From: Nitratidesulfovibrio termitidis HI1
Lineage (GTDB): Bacteria; Desulfobacterota; Desulfovibrionia; Desulfovibrionales; Desulfovibrionaceae
Assembly (NCBI RefSeq): GCF_000504305.1
Contig: NZ_KI632512.1
Span: 342,388-406,387 of the forward strand
Reading direction: 5' to 3'
Length of the DNA stretch: 64,000 nt
The position numbers and the translations under genes were made by a program. How positions within the stretch are numbered: position 1 is the stretch's first letter; every line of letters starts with the position of its first letter. The notes under the pieces were generated by a model. It had not been told where the DNA came from. It saw only the letters and a list, made by a program, of their open reading frames with translations, and did no database searches. This document shows positions 55,201 through 64,000 of the stretch, piece after piece.

Positions 55201-56076
55201 ATGCGCCGTGGCATGAGCGTCCGCACAATCCACCATGCCCCGCCAGCCCCGCGCCCCTCTCGTGTCCGGTGTAGTCTTCGCGTGCTGCACGCCGCATGCG
55301 CCGTGGCAGCCTGCACGGCGCTTCTGGCGTTTTCCGTGCGTCCGGTGCTGGCTGGTGGTCCCTCGCCGCAAACGCTGGTGGCCGTGTCCGACGAATGGGC
55401 GCCGCGCATCATGTCCGGGCCGGACGGTTCCGCCGATGGCATCTGCCCCATGGTGTTGCGTCAGGTGGCCGAGGATCTGGGGCTGGACGTGGATTTCGGC
55501 TTCATGCCCAAGCCACGCCGCCAGGCGGCCTTCCGCAGGGGCGAGATCAACGTGGTGCCGTGCGCGTCGCCCGTGTGGGAAGGCGTGCTTTCCGACGTGG
55601 CCGTGTATTCCGAGCCGTTCATGATGTCGACGGAGATGGTGCTGGTTTCCGCGGGTACCACAGGCGTGTTCCGCTCCGTACGCGATTTTGCCGGGCTGCG
55701 TTTTGGGACCATTGGCGGGTACGTCTACCACGATGGTTTCGATGAAGCCTTCGAGTCCGGGATGCTGCGCCGCGAGGACGCCTACACCGTGACCCAGAAC
55801 CTGCAAAAACTGCGGGCCGGGCGCATCGACGCCATGATCGTGGACGATTACGAGGCCGCCTACTGGATGCACAGGGCGGGCTGGTCGGAGACCGATTTCC
55901 GCGTGGCCTACGTGTTCGCCGACCCCGCGCCCATCACGTTGATGCTGCATGCCTCGTTGCGCGACTTTCTGCCCCGGGTCAACGCCTCGCTGGCCCGCAT
56001 GCGCGCCAACGGCACCCTGCGCGCCCTGTTCGCGGAATACGGGCCGCAGAAGCTGGCCGCGCACCTGACCCGCTGA
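55201..56076 (+). CDS. Periplasmic solute-binding protein, family 3 type
   Basis: 291 aa. A Sec signal (hydrophobic AACAVAACTALLAFSV, processing near VLAGG at about residue 50) is preceded by a long basic n-region. The mature part has the SBP_bac_3 two-lobe pattern: VAVSDEWAPRIM, DGICPMVLRQVAEDLG, FRRGEINVVP, DFAGLRFGTIGGY, LRAGRIDAMIVDD. No ABC transporter genes are adjacent, so it may be an orphan sensor or feed a transporter elsewhere; a chemoreceptor lies nearby. An ATG five codons later is an alternative start. Confidence 0.82.
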   Translation: MRRGMSVRTIHHAPPAPRPSRVRCSLRVLHAACAVAACTALLAFSVRPVLAGGPSPQTLVAVSDEWAPRIMSGPDGSADGICPMVLRQVAEDLGLDVDFGFMPKPRRQAAFRRGEINVVPCASPVWEGVLSDVAVYSEPFMMSTEMVLVSAGTTGVFRSVRDFAGLRFGTIGGYVYHDGFDEAFESGMLRREDAYTVTQNLQKLRAGRIDAMIVDDYEAAYWMHRAGWSETDFRVAYVFADPAPITLMLHASLRDFLPRVNASLARMRANGTLRALFAEYGPQKLAAHLTR

Positions 56077-56173
56077 CGCTTGCGGGGGCCAGCCGCGTGC
56101 CCGCCCCCGGCCCCTTCCATCTCTCCGGCGGGCCATCCGGATCCGCGTCCACTCCTTCGTCAAGGAACCTGCC

Positions 56174-56380
56174 ATGAAAGTTTACCGCTACCTGACCGGC
56201 CCCGACGATTCCGCCTTCTGCCACCGCGTCACCGAGGCCCTGAACAAGGGCTGGCAGTTGCACGGCGGCCCCACGCTGACCTATGACGCCGAGCGCAAGC
56301 AGGTGATCGCCGGGCAGGCCGTCGTCAAGGACGTGGAAGGCAAGGACTACGTGCCGGGCATGGACCTTTCCGCCCAGTAA
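56174..56380 (+). CDS. DUF1737 small protein
   Basis: 68 aa. Residues 1-45 (YRYLTGPDDSAFCHRV, LNKGWQLHGGP) match the DUF1737 family, small proteins of unknown role also seen fused to or near many enzymes. No signal peptide. AAGGAA precedes the ATG. It is convergent with the chemoreceptor gene; a small hairpin in the 25-nt gap may terminate both. Confidence 0.82.
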   Translation: MKVYRYLTGPDDSAFCHRVTEALNKGWQLHGGPTLTYDAERKQVIAGQAVVKDVEGKDYVPGMDLSAQ

Positions 56381-56405
56381 CGCCAGCAGCCTGCGGGCGT
56401 CGGCA

Positions 56406-58181
56406 TCAGCCCTGCTGCATCTCGCCGACCAGGCGTTGCAGTTCGCGGGCCTGGTCGGCCAGGTCCCCGATGGCTCGCGCCGCGTGCACCATGGCCTCGG
56501 CCATGGACGACGAGATGCGGTCCACCTCCTTGATGGCGTGGTCTATCTCGTCGTTTTCCGCCGTCTCGCGCTCCACGGCCGCCGCAATGCTGCTTACCTG
56601 CGCCGCCGTTTCCTCGATGAGCCCCACGATTTCGCGCAGCGTCTCGCCCGACCGTTGCGCCGCCTGCGTCGAATCGTTGATGGCGCCCACCGCGTTGTCC
56701 ACGTTCTGCACGTTCTTGCGCGTTCCTTCCTGAATGTTGCCGATGGCCTCGCCCACCTGCCTGGTGGCGGCCATGGTCTTTTCCGCCAGCTTGCGCACCT
56801 CGTCCGCCACCACGGCAAAGCCCCGACCGGCGTCGCCCGCCCGGGCCGCCTCGATGGCGGCGTTGAGCGCCAGCAGGTTGGTCTGGTCGGCAATGTCCGA
56901 GATGACGTTCATGATCTGGCCGATGCCTTCCGCCTGTTCCCCCAGCACGGCCATGTCCGTCTTCAGGCTCAGCGCCTGGTCCTGCGCAAGGCCGATGCCG
57001 CGCACCACGTCGCCGACCACGGTGGCGCCCTCCAGCGCCTTTGCGCGCGCATTGTCGGCGGTGTGCGAGGCGTTGGTGGCGCTGTGGGCCACATCGGCTA
57101 TGGTCTCGCTCATCTCGCCGATGGCGGTCGCGGTGCGCGCCACGCTGTCGAGCTGGGACGAGGCGCCGCTGGAGGTGTGGTCGATGCGGCGCGTCAGTTC
57201 CTCCGACGCCCTGGATACGTTGGCCACCACCGTTTCGATGCGTGAAGCCGCCAGCATCATGCCCTTGCGGGTGGCGACCTCCGCTTCGCGGCGGACGTTT
57301 TCCGCTTCTTCCGTGGCCAGCCGCGCCCGGTGGGCTTCTTCCGTGGCCAGGCGCTGTTTCTCCTCTGCCCCGGAAATCAGCCCCCGAAGGCTGACGACCA
57401 TGCGGCGCAAGGCTTCGGCAAGCATGCCCACCTCGTCCGCGCCGTGCACGTCCAGCTCTCGGTCAAGGCTGCCTTCACTCACCGCCCTGGCGTAGTCCAC
57501 GGCCCGGTGCAGGGGCCGGGTGAGCATGAGCGTGATGCCCACGCCCAGCAGCATGGCCAGCACGGGCCCCCCCAGCATGCCCGCCACGATGGCGGTCTTG
57601 TGCCGCGCGGCGCTTTGCATCTCTTGCCGGTAGAGTTCCGCAGATTCCTTGACCCCCTGGTCCGTCAGGGCATCCAGGGCGGCGAACGTGGCGTCGTGCA
57701 CCTTGCGCAGGTCGGTGGTGCGCGCCAGTATTTCCATCAGGCCCAGGATGTCGCTCTTGTCCTTTTCCCACTCGCGGATGAGGTCGAGCAGGGCGTCGTT
57801 GCCCTTGCGGCCTGCGTCGAGCTGCGTGCGGAATTCCGCGAACAGGGCGTTCTCGCTCTCCGAGCGGGGCAGTGCCGCGTACTTCTCCATGGCTTCCGCT
57901 ATGGCCGTGCGCGACTGCTCTATGGCCGCGTATTGCTGCCGCGAGAAATCCGGAGAAATGCCGGGAACCAGCAGGCTGCGTTGGGCAATGACGACCTCGC
58001 GGATTTCCTCCGCGATGCGCAGAAGGTGCGGAAAGCCCGGCATGCGGCGGGCCACGATGCTTTCAAGCGAATGGCTGGCGCTGTTGATGCCAAGGTAGCC
58101 GATGACGCCCACCCCGAGCGTTATGGCGGCGACGATCAGAAAAGCCCCAGCGATCTTGGTGCCGATGCGCGAAATGCCCAT
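56406..58181 (-). CDS. Methyl-accepting chemotaxis protein
   Basis: 591 aa. TM1 spans about residues 9-31, the periplasmic four-helix-bundle sensor about 32-190, TM2 about 192-215 ([22 protein letters not shown]), the HAMP domain about 216-270, then the long cytoplasmic coiled coil with the conserved tip ([15 protein letters not shown]). It relays ligand signals via CheW/CheA. It has no CheR-docking C-terminal pentapeptide. It is followed upstream in transcription terms by a separate secreted Cache protein on the same strand. The ligand is unknown. Confidence 0.95.
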   Translation of the reverse strand: MGISRIGTKIAGAFLIVAAITLGVGVIGYLGINSASHSLESIVARRMPGFPHLLRIAEEIREVVIAQRSLLVPGISPDFSRQQYAAIEQSRTAIAEAMEKYAALPRSESENALFAEFRTQLDAGRKGNDALLDLIREWEKDKSDILGLMEILARTTDLRKVHDATFAALDALTDQGVKESAELYRQEMQSAARHKTAIVAGMLGGPVLAMLLGVGITLMLTRPLHRAVDYARAVSEGSLDRELDVHGADEVGMLAEALRRMVVSLRGLISGAEEKQRLATEEAHRARLATEEAENVRREAEVATRKGMMLAASRIETVVANVSRASEELTRRIDHTSSGASSQLDSVARTATAIGEMSETIADVAHSATNASHTADNARAKALEGATVVGDVVRGIGLAQDQALSLKTDMAVLGEQAEGIGQIMNVISDIADQTNLLALNAAIEAARAGDAGRGFAVVADEVRKLAEKTMAATRQVGEAIGNIQEGTRKNVQNVDNAVGAINDSTQAAQRSGETLREIVGLIEETAAQVSSIAAAVERETAENDEIDHAIKEVDRISSSMAEAMVHAARAIGDLADQARELQRLVGEMQQG

Positions 58182-58252
58182 GCCTCCCCCTGCGGAAAAC
58201 CGACGCCCGCTCGCGGCGGGCGTCGGTGGTCATGCGGACACGGGGTCCGGAT

Positions 58253-58711
58253 TTACTGATATGCCCCGCACCCCACCAGCAGGTCGTCCACGCGTTCCAT
58301 GTACATGGATTTCGGTTCGATGAGCTTGGTCTGGGGGTTGGCGAACTTGTAGTCCTGCCAGAACGAGGCCTTGGTTTTTCCCAGTTCCACGCGCTCCTTG
58401 ACGAAGTACTTGCCGTCGGGGTCGCGCAGTTCCATCAGGTTCTTGCCCACCTGCTTGGCGTTGGCGCCATGGGCAAGGCACTTGCCCTGCATGTCGTAGA
58501 CGACCACGTACAGGTCGCGATCGACAAACATGCCCTGGGGGTTGCTGATTTCCGCAAAGGCCTTGTCGCGCCCGTTGGCCTTGAGGTACGTCACGGCCTT
58601 TTTGACCATGGCCACGGCTTCATCCTTGCTGCCCTTGGACTGGGCGCTGGCCAGCGGGCACAGGGCCGCCACGAGCAACAGGGCCAGTGCCGCGCGCAGT
58701 GCGTATTTCAT
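58253..58711 (-). CDS. Secreted single-Cache-domain protein
   Basis: 152 aa. A signal peptide is cleaved near ASAQ (residue 24). The rest is a single Cache-type (sCache_2-like) sensor domain: EAVAMVKKAVTYLKANGRDKAF, DLYVVVYDMQGKCLAHG and GKYFVKERVELGK. Such domains are usually part of a chemoreceptor, but here the protein is free and periplasmic. AAAGGAG precedes the ATG. It lies 72 nt upstream of the chemoreceptor gene on the same strand, so the two may be co-transcribed and the Cache protein may present a ligand to it. Confidence 0.83.
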   Translation of the reverse strand: MKYALRAALALLLVAALCPLASAQSKGSKDEAVAMVKKAVTYLKANGRDKAFAEISNPQGMFVDRDLYVVVYDMQGKCLAHGANAKQVGKNLMELRDPDGKYFVKERVELGKTKASFWQDYKFANPQTKLIEPKSMYMERVDDLLVGCGAYQ

Positions 58712-58942
58712 GGGGTCTCCTTTGGCGGGCCATGCCGCGCCTGATGGATATGGATGCAGACCATGATAGCTTGGGGGATACGCGCGGGGCATGATTACTT
58801 GGCGCAGGGGCAAGGCCAGGGGCAGGGGAGCAAGGGGGGCGAAGCTGGAAAGGGACAAGGCCGACGGCGGCGACACGCCACGCCACGCCACGATATGACT
58901 CGACGGGGCAGGGCAGGCGGACGGACGGGATCGGATACGCAA

Positions 58943-58977
58943 AACCGGCCAGAGGACCGCAGTCCGTCTGGCCGGTT
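58943..58977 (-). terminator. Rho-independent terminator of the split-Soret gene
   Basis: A perfect 11-bp stem AACCGGCCAGA / TCTGGCCGGTT, 13-nt loop; the minus strand continues TTG CGT after four T. Fifty nt past the stop. The rest of this 317-nt gap has only purine-rich GGGGCAAGGCCAGGGGC-type repeats. Confidence 0.88.
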
Positions 58978-59028
58978 GCCGCCGTCATGCCGGCAGGCAT
59001 TGCGCGGCATCGCGGGTGGCGGTGGTCG

Positions 59029-59874
59029 TCAGGGATGATTCTTGAACTTGTCCGCCGTATGCGGGCTGCCGGAGTGGCAGGGGGTACAGTCCATCTTGCC
59101 CTTGAGCAGGGGCGACTGCTTGCCGGGGTTGTGGCATTCGCCGCAGTAGGTGACCGAAGCCGGGTCGCCGTGGGCCACGGCAAAGGCGCCCGCCTGCTTG
59201 GCGTTCATGATGGCGATGGCCTTGGTGGCCACGTCGGCGGTGATGCGCGCGCAACGTTCGCCGCGCTCCTTGCTCTTTTCCGCAAAGCCGGATGCCTGGC
59301 ACCACCGGCCCACGGACACGTGGCACAGCGGCGAATGGCTCACGCTGGTGGGCAGCGCGCCAGCCACGCCCTTGAAGGCCGCACCCGGATCATGCATGGG
59401 GAAGGCGGTCTGCTCGTACCAGCGGAACAGTTCCGCCACCATGGGGTCGCGTTCCTTGCGTCCCCAGAACAGCGCAAAGGCGCTGGCCGCGCCCAGCAGC
59501 GCGCCGCAGATGGTGCCCCAGTCGGAAATGCCGCTCTTGCCCACCTCCAGCATCGTGAAGGGAAACTGGTTGTACGGCGCGCCGTGCTGTTCGCCCATCA
59601 TGCCCACGATGGCGTAAAACACCCCGTAGCCGCAGCCGTACCCCTGGTGCCAGTAGCCGTCGTAGGCCACGGGCGCGCAGATCTTGGCGTCCAGCATGTG
59701 GGGCTTCCACGAGAAGGGGGCGTCCTTCTGGGCAAAGTGCCCGCTGGCGGCGCCAGCGGCCGCCGCTGCATTTTGGGTTGCCGCGCCCGACAGCAGGCCG
59801 CCAGCAAGGCAGCCCGTTGCGCATCCCAGTACCCCCAGGGTCTTCAAGGCTGATCTTCTGTTCATCCGTTCCAT
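59029..59874 (-). CDS. Split-Soret-type diheme cytochrome c
   Basis: 281 aa. An N-terminal twin-arginine-like signal (MNRRSALKTLG, then ATGCLAGGLLSG) leads to a C-GCAxxG-C-C-type body with GYGCGYGVFYA, CGALLGAA and CHVSVGRWC. Two c-type heme sites CGECH and CTPCH lie in the last 60 residues. This matches the dimeric split-Soret cytochrome of Desulfovibrio, where hemes of two subunits stack; its physiological partner is uncertain, with nitrate or sulfate respiration suggested. GGAGGA lies before the first ATG (MERMNRRS). It is monocistronic with its own terminator and an upstream inverted repeat. Confidence 0.88.
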   Translation of the reverse strand: MERMNRRSALKTLGVLGCATGCLAGGLLSGAATQNAAAAAGAASGHFAQKDAPFSWKPHMLDAKICAPVAYDGYWHQGYGCGYGVFYAIVGMMGEQHGAPYNQFPFTMLEVGKSGISDWGTICGALLGAASAFALFWGRKERDPMVAELFRWYEQTAFPMHDPGAAFKGVAGALPTSVSHSPLCHVSVGRWCQASGFAEKSKERGERCARITADVATKAIAIMNAKQAGAFAVAHGDPASVTYCGECHNPGKQSPLLKGKMDCTPCHSGSPHTADKFKNHP

Positions 59875-59940
59875 GCTGTTCCTCCGATGAAATAAGAGCG
59901 ACCACTCGCGCTCGATAGTGGATGCGTATCAGCAAGAAGT

Positions 59941-59976
59941 GTTCCATGCTTGTTCTGTTTTGAAACAATGTGGAAC
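59941..59976. promoter_or_regulatory. Nested inverted repeat upstream of split-Soret gene
   Basis: GTTCCA-tgc-TTGTT, 9 nt, AACAA-tg-TGGAAC: two nested perfect arms in the AT-rich promoter region, 67 nt before the start. A candidate operator. The rest of the 364-nt gap holds only the argB terminator. Confidence 0.45.
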
Positions 59977-60103
59977 TGCGCCATGTTGCGCGAAACGGAA
60001 GAGGGAAGGGGGTGCAAAGTCGGCTTTTCGTCTGCCAACCTGGTGTATCGGGCTGCCAACCGGACATTGCAGGGCCTGCCTGTGTCGGTGCAGACAACGA
60101 AAG

Positions 60104-60129
60104 TGGCCGGAAGGGGGTCCTTCCGGCCA
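60104..60129 (-). terminator. Rho-independent terminator of argB
   Basis: A perfect 11-bp stem TGGCCGGAAGG / CCTTCCGGCCA with a 4-nt loop; the minus strand continues CTTTCGTTGTC. About 110 nt past the argB stop. Confidence 0.8.
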
Positions 60130-60238
60130 TGATGGGTGACAATTTCAGGTGGCGGTGGGCTGTCCGCAGGACGGAACAACCCAGGGGGGCAGGCCCGGGC
60201 GGGCAGGGGAATCTGCCTGCGGCTGTTTCCGGATTGTC

Positions 60239-61201
60239 CTACCGGCGGCAGCCGCAGCTCACGGCGGCGCGCATGCCGCGCTCGCCCACTATTTCGGTGC
60301 TGATGCCCTTGTCGGTGAACAATTCCAGCAGGATGCAGTTCTCCACCCGGCCATCCACGATCATGGCCTTTTCCACGCCTTCCTCCAGCGCTTCCAGGCA
60401 GCATTTCACCTTGGGGATCATGCCGCCGGTCAGGGTGCCGTCGGTGAACAGTTCCACGGCTTCGCGGGTGGTCAGCGAGCGGATCAGTTCCTTCTGCTTG
60501 TCCAGGATGCCCGCCACGTCGGTGAGCAGCAGCAGGCGCTTGGCGCGCAGCGCCGCCGCAACGGCCCCGGCCACGGCATCGGCGTTGATGTTGTACGTCT
60601 CGCCGTTTTCGTCCACGCCCACGGGCGCGATGACCGGCACGAAGTTGTCGCGTTCCAGCGAGCGGAGCAGGGTGGTTTCCACCCGCATCACCTCGCCCAC
60701 CTTGCCAAGGTCGATGATTTCCGGCGCGTGGTTGCCGCCGTTGACGATCATCTCCATCTTGCGGGCGCGGATGAGCTGGCCGTCCTTGCCGGAAAGGCCC
60801 ACGGCCTTCACCCCGCTGAGGTTCAGCAGGTTCACGATTTCCTTGTTGACCTTGCCCACCAGCACCATTTCCACCACGTCCATGGTGGCGTCGTCGGTGA
60901 CGCGCAGCCCCTCGCGGAACTGCGACTGGATGTGCAGCTGCTCCAGCATGCGGCCGATCTGCGGGCCGCCGCCGTGCACCACCACCGGGTTGATGCCTAC
61001 CTGCTTCAAGAGGGCGATGTTGAGGGCGAAGGCCTTTTTCAGGGCCTCGTCCTTCATGGCGTGGCCGCCGTACTTGATGACCACGGTCTGCCCGTGGAAC
61101 TGGCGCATGTAGGGCAGGCACTCGATGAGCACCTTGGACTGGAGCTTGGCGTAGGCGGCGGGGTCTGCGCAGCAGGACGCGGCCTGTTCGGTCTGGCTCA
61201 T
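60239..61201 (-). CDS. argB: Acetylglutamate kinase
   Basis: 320 aa amino-acid-kinase fold. It phosphorylates N-acetylglutamate in arginine synthesis. [10 protein letters not shown] near residue 40, [10 protein letters not shown] (about 71-80) and TGGMIPKV near the end are family motifs. The N-terminal 30 residues form the extra helix seen in arginine-inhibited hexameric enzymes. The start is the ATG of MSQTEQA. It follows hslU by 96 nt. Confidence 0.95.
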   Translation of the reverse strand: MSQTEQAASCCADPAAYAKLQSKVLIECLPYMRQFHGQTVVIKYGGHAMKDEALKKAFALNIALLKQVGINPVVVHGGGPQIGRMLEQLHIQSQFREGLRVTDDATMDVVEMVLVGKVNKEIVNLLNLSGVKAVGLSGKDGQLIRARKMEMIVNGGNHAPEIIDLGKVGEVMRVETTLLRSLERDNFVPVIAPVGVDENGETYNINADAVAGAVAAALRAKRLLLLTDVAGILDKQKELIRSLTTREAVELFTDGTLTGGMIPKVKCCLEALEEGVEKAMIVDGRVENCILLELFTDKGISTEIVGERGMRAAVSCGCRR

Positions 61202-61297
61202 GGCACTCTCTGCGGGCGGTGCGCTACGGCGAGGTAGCGGCTGGGGTTCTTGCAACAGGGGCTGTTTCCAAAACAGGATTTTCGTTGGAGTCGGAGA

Positions 61298-62752
61298 CTA
61301 CAGGATGTAGCGGCTCAGATCCTTGTTGGCGCGTACGTCGGCCAGATGCGCGCGCACGTAGTCGCTGTCCACGGTCACCCGGTCGCCGGAACGGTCGGGC
61401 GCCTCGAACGAAAGGTCGGCCAGGATTTTTTCCAGGATGGTGTACAGCCGCCGCGCCCCGATGTTTTCGGTCTGGGCGTTGGTTTCTTCGGCAAAGGCGG
61501 CGATTTCGCGCAGGGCGTCTTCGGTGAATTCGATGTGCACGCCCTCCGTGTGCAGCAGGGCGGTGTACTGCCGGGTCAGCGCGTTGTGCGGTTCGGTGAG
61601 GATGCGCAGAAAGTCGTCCCGGCCAAGGGCGGACAGTTCCGCCCGCAGGGGAAAGCGCCCCTGCAGTTCCGGAATCAGGTCCGAGGGCTTGCTGAAATGG
61701 AATGCCCCGGCGGCGATGAACAGGATGTGGTCGGTGCGCACCATGCCGTACTTGGTGTTGACCACGCTGCCTTCCACGATGGGCAGCAGGTCGCGCTGCA
61801 CCCCTTCGCGCGAGACGTCGGAGCTTTTCTGGGTGGTGCCGCTGGCGATCTTGTCGATTTCGTCGATGAAGATGATGCCGGTCTGCTCCACCCGCTCGCG
61901 GGCCAGGTCCGACACGCGGTCGTGGTCGATGAGCCGGTCGGCTTCTTCCTGCGTCAGCAGGTTGAAGGCGTCGCGCACCTTCATGCGGCGGCGCTTGCGG
62001 CGCGAGGGAAAGACCTTGCTGAACATGTCGCGCACCTGCGAACCCACGTCTTCCAGCCCTGGCATGGACAGCACGCCCACCTGCGGCCCGCCGGATTCCT
62101 CCACCTCCATGTCCACCTCGCGGTCGTCCAGCTTGCCGCCGTGCCACAGGGTGCGCAGCTTTTCGCGCGTGGAGGAGCGGCTGTCCGGGGTAGAGCCGGT
62201 GCCCGTGGGGGGGGATGCGTGGGGGGCATCGGCTTGCGCCGGGGGCTGGGGGATGGCCTGCCCGGAGACAAGATCGAAGGTCAGGCCGCCCATGCCTTGT
62301 GCAGACTGACCGGACTGTGAAGCGGGCTGGGGCGCGCCGCCGGGCAGCAGCAGGTCCAGCAGGCGTTCTTCCGCGCGGGCCTCGGCCTTCACGCGGACCT
62401 TCTCGTTTTCCTCGGCCCGCACCAGGGCGATGCCGATTTCCATCAGGTCGCGCACCATGGATTCCACGTCGCGGCCCACGTAGCCCACCTCGGTGAACTT
62501 GGTGGCCTCCACCTTGATGAACGGCGATGCGGAAAGCTTGGCCAGCCGCCGGGCGATCTCGGTCTTGCCGACGCCGGTGGGGCCCATCATGATGATGTTC
62601 TTGGGGGCTATCTCGTCGCGCAGGGCCGGGTCCAGTTGCTGGCGACGCCAGCGGTTGCGCATGGCCACGGCCACCATGCGCTTGGCGGCGTTCTGGCCCA
62701 CGATGTATTTGTCCAGTTCCGAAACGATTTCACGGGGGGTGAGGTTGCTCAT
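61298..62752 (-). CDS. hslU: HslU (ClpY) unfoldase of the HslUV protease
   Basis: 484 aa AAA+ ATPase that unfolds substrates for HslV. Walker [10 protein letters not shown] is at about residue 57, GYVGRD is the pore-loop motif, Walker B lies in IIFIDEIDK, and the C-terminal DLSRYIL tail is the segment that docks in HslV. The I-domain holds an extra 50-60 residue Gln/Pro/Ser/Gly-rich segment (about 150-210). hslV is not adjacent, unlike in many bacteria. The start is MSNLTPRE; the frame upstream is open but non-coding. Confidence 0.95.
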   Translation of the reverse strand: MSNLTPREIVSELDKYIVGQNAAKRMVAVAMRNRWRRQQLDPALRDEIAPKNIIMMGPTGVGKTEIARRLAKLSASPFIKVEATKFTEVGYVGRDVESMVRDLMEIGIALVRAEENEKVRVKAEARAEERLLDLLLPGGAPQPASQSGQSAQGMGGLTFDLVSGQAIPQPPAQADAPHASPPTGTGSTPDSRSSTREKLRTLWHGGKLDDREVDMEVEESGGPQVGVLSMPGLEDVGSQVRDMFSKVFPSRRKRRRMKVRDAFNLLTQEEADRLIDHDRVSDLARERVEQTGIIFIDEIDKIASGTTQKSSDVSREGVQRDLLPIVEGSVVNTKYGMVRTDHILFIAAGAFHFSKPSDLIPELQGRFPLRAELSALGRDDFLRILTEPHNALTRQYTALLHTEGVHIEFTEDALREIAAFAEETNAQTENIGARRLYTILEKILADLSFEAPDRSGDRVTVDSDYVRAHLADVRANKDLSRYIL

Positions 62753-62912
62753 GATGGATATGCGCGAAGGCGGGTTGTTCGTTCTGACGGAAGACCGCCG
62801 CGCCCTGCGGTGATGGAAGGCGTGGGCGTGGGCGCGGTGCGGGGCACGATACCAGCGCGGACGGCGAAAGCCAACGCCCGGAAAGGGGGCGGCGGTGGGC
62901 CGGGCGTGCCGG

Positions 62913-62940
62913 GCCGGAAACGGAAGGGCCGGAAACGGAA
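62913..62940. repeat. 15-nt direct repeat
   Basis: GCCGGAAACGGAAGG occurs twice head to tail in the 248-nt gap between hslU and the DegP-like gene. Confidence 0.7.
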
Positions 62941-62970
62941 GGGGAGGGGGCGCGTGCGCGCCTCCTCCCC
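62941..62970 (-). terminator. Hairpin terminator of the DegP-like gene
   Basis: GGGGAGG-aGGCGCG and CGCGCC-CCTCCCC arms pair around a small loop; on the minus strand TTCCGTTTCC follows. Thirty nt past the stop. Confidence 0.65.
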
Positions 62971-63000
62971 GTTCTTGCGATCGTGTGCGCGCGGTGCGCG

Positions 63001-64000
63001 CTATTCCAGGGGCACGGTGCGGAAGAAGGTCTGGCCGCGGCGCATCAATTGCAGCATCACCGCGCCGCGCTTCTTGCCGTCCTGCTCGATGACCTTGGTG
63101 AGGTCGGCGGGGGTGTTCACCGGCTTCAGGTTGGCCAGCAGGATGATGTCGCCAGCGCGGATGTCCGCTTCTGCCGCGGGCTTGCCGCCCTCGACGGAAA
63201 CCACCAGCAGGCCGCGCGCGTCTTCCAGTTTCAGATTGCGGGCGTCTTCCGCGCTTACGGGGCGTACGCTCATGCCAAGGCTGGCCGATGCCTGTTCCTT
63301 GCCGCCCTTTTCGGGGGCGGCATCGCCGCGCTGGGCGGTCAGGTGTTCCGCCGTGCGTTCGCCAAGGGTCAGGTTGACGGTCTTGGTCTGGCCGTTGCGC
63401 CACAGGGTCAGCCTGGTGGTATCGCCGGGTTTCAACGCGGCGATGCGGCGCAGCAGTTGGCTGGAACCGGGCACGTCGTCGCCGTCAACCTTCAGCACGA
63501 TATCCCCGGCCTTCAACCCCGCCTTGTCGGCCGGTTCGCCGGGCATGACGGAGCCCACCAGCGCGCCGCGCGGCTCGCCAAGCCCCAGGGCGCGGGCCGT
63601 GGCCTCGTCAACGTCCTGGATGGTCACGCCGATCCAGCCGCGCCGCACCTTGCCCTCGGCGCGCAACTGGGCGATGACCCGCTCGGCCATGCTGCTGGGA
63701 ATGGCGAAGCCGATGCCCTGGCCGGAGGCGACGATGGCGGTGTTGATGCCGATGACCTGGCCGTCCATGTTCAGCAGCGGGCCGCCGCTGTTGCCGGGGT
63801 TGATGGAGGCGTCGGTCTGCAGGAAGTTGTCGAACGGGCCGGAGCGGATGTCGCGCCCCTTGGCGCTCAGGATGCCCGCGGTCACCGAATGGTCGAGGCC
63901 GAAGGGGTTGCCGATGGCCAGCAGCCATTCGCCCACTTCCAGTTTGTCGGAATCACCGAAGCGCAGCACCGGCAGCGAGTTGCCCGCGTTGATCTTCAGC
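63001..64000 (-). CDS. DegP/HtrA-family serine protease (3' part)
   Basis: Partial: the C-terminal 333 residues are present and the 5' end lies beyond the window. Periplasmic protease-chaperone for misfolded envelope proteins. The catalytic Ser is in GNSGGP, with [14 protein letters not shown] and [10 protein letters not shown] of the trypsin fold. Two PDZ domains follow (about the last 220 residues). The His and first Asp of the triad should lie outside the window. It ends the window next to hslU, another protein-quality gene. Confidence 0.93.
   Translation of the reverse strand, partial: LKINAGNSLPVLRFGDSDKLEVGEWLLAIGNPFGLDHSVTAGILSAKGRDIRSGPFDNFLQTDASINPGNSGGPLLNMDGQVIGINTAIVASGQGIGFAIPSSMAERVIAQLRAEGKVRRGWIGVTIQDVDEATARALGLGEPRGALVGSVMPGEPADKAGLKAGDIVLKVDGDDVPGSSQLLRRIAALKPGDTTRLTLWRNGQTKTVNLTLGERTAEHLTAQRGDAAPEKGGKEQASASLGMSVRPVSAEDARNLKLEDARGLLVVSVEGGKPAAEADIRAGDIILLANLKPVNTPADLTKVIEQDGKKRGAVMLQLMRRGQTFFRTVPLE

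Overview
The window is GC-rich chromosomal DNA from a sulfate-reducing member of the Desulfovibrionaceae. The best evidence is a paired hydrogenase locus. It encodes a selenocysteine-containing [NiFeSe] hydrogenase (hysBA) next to a [NiFe] hydrogenase (hynBA), and both closely resemble, from memory, the Desulfovibrio/Nitratidesulfovibrio vulgaris (Miyazaki F type) enzymes. A split-Soret-type cytochrome c and a siroheme-branch gene beside hemA fit the same group. No phage, insertion sequence, CRISPR array or genomic island was seen; this is mostly core genome.

Layout. From 1 to 27 kb nearly everything lies on the minus strand: RNase P RNA, a C4 zinc-ribbon protein, a NIF3 protein, a CAU-anticodon tRNA, a thioredoxin-reductase-like flavoprotein, cheZ, a NIL/ferredoxin protein, cpoB, a small membrane protein, lspA, ileS and a GDSL esterase. 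Next come the hydrogenase block (hypC, protease, hynA, hynB, protease, hysA, hysB), cimA-lysC, and a tsaE/CBS/nnrDE/acpS/pdxJ run. From 27 to 46 kb most genes are on the plus strand: ugd, cheW, mfd, two SurA-like chaperones, rodZ, recO, glyQS, rpsT and trkA-trkH. From 46 to 52 kb the minus strand carries adk and then a tetrapyrrole/tRNA operon (sirC-like, ccsA-like, hemA, a small unknown, tilS). From 52 to 56 kb the plus strand carries two glycosyltransferases, a periplasmic binding protein and a DUF1737 protein. The rest is minus strand: a chemoreceptor, a secreted Cache protein, the split-Soret cytochrome, argB, hslU and the 3' part of a DegP/HtrA protease.

How they fit together. Each hydrogenase has its own C-terminal-processing protease, and HypC sits at the end of the block. 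hysA is read through an in-frame UGA as selenocysteine, so a naive gene call loses the last 22 codons and the active-site ligand. hysBA has a near-consensus promoter with a leader inverted repeat. The long hynBA upstream region carries two copies of an 11-bp palindrome exactly 20 bp apart. CheW, CheZ and the chemoreceptor represent chemotaxis. CpoB, the SurA-like proteins, RodZ, LspA and DegP represent envelope biogenesis.

A recurrent oddity is short-period tandem repeats (9 to 15 nt, one of 40 nt) just beyond gene ends. One has become the C-terminus and stop codon of cimA, and another probably the tail of tsaE. I found no clearly undescribed multi-gene system; the most useful leads are regulatory elements and lineage-specific protein variants.
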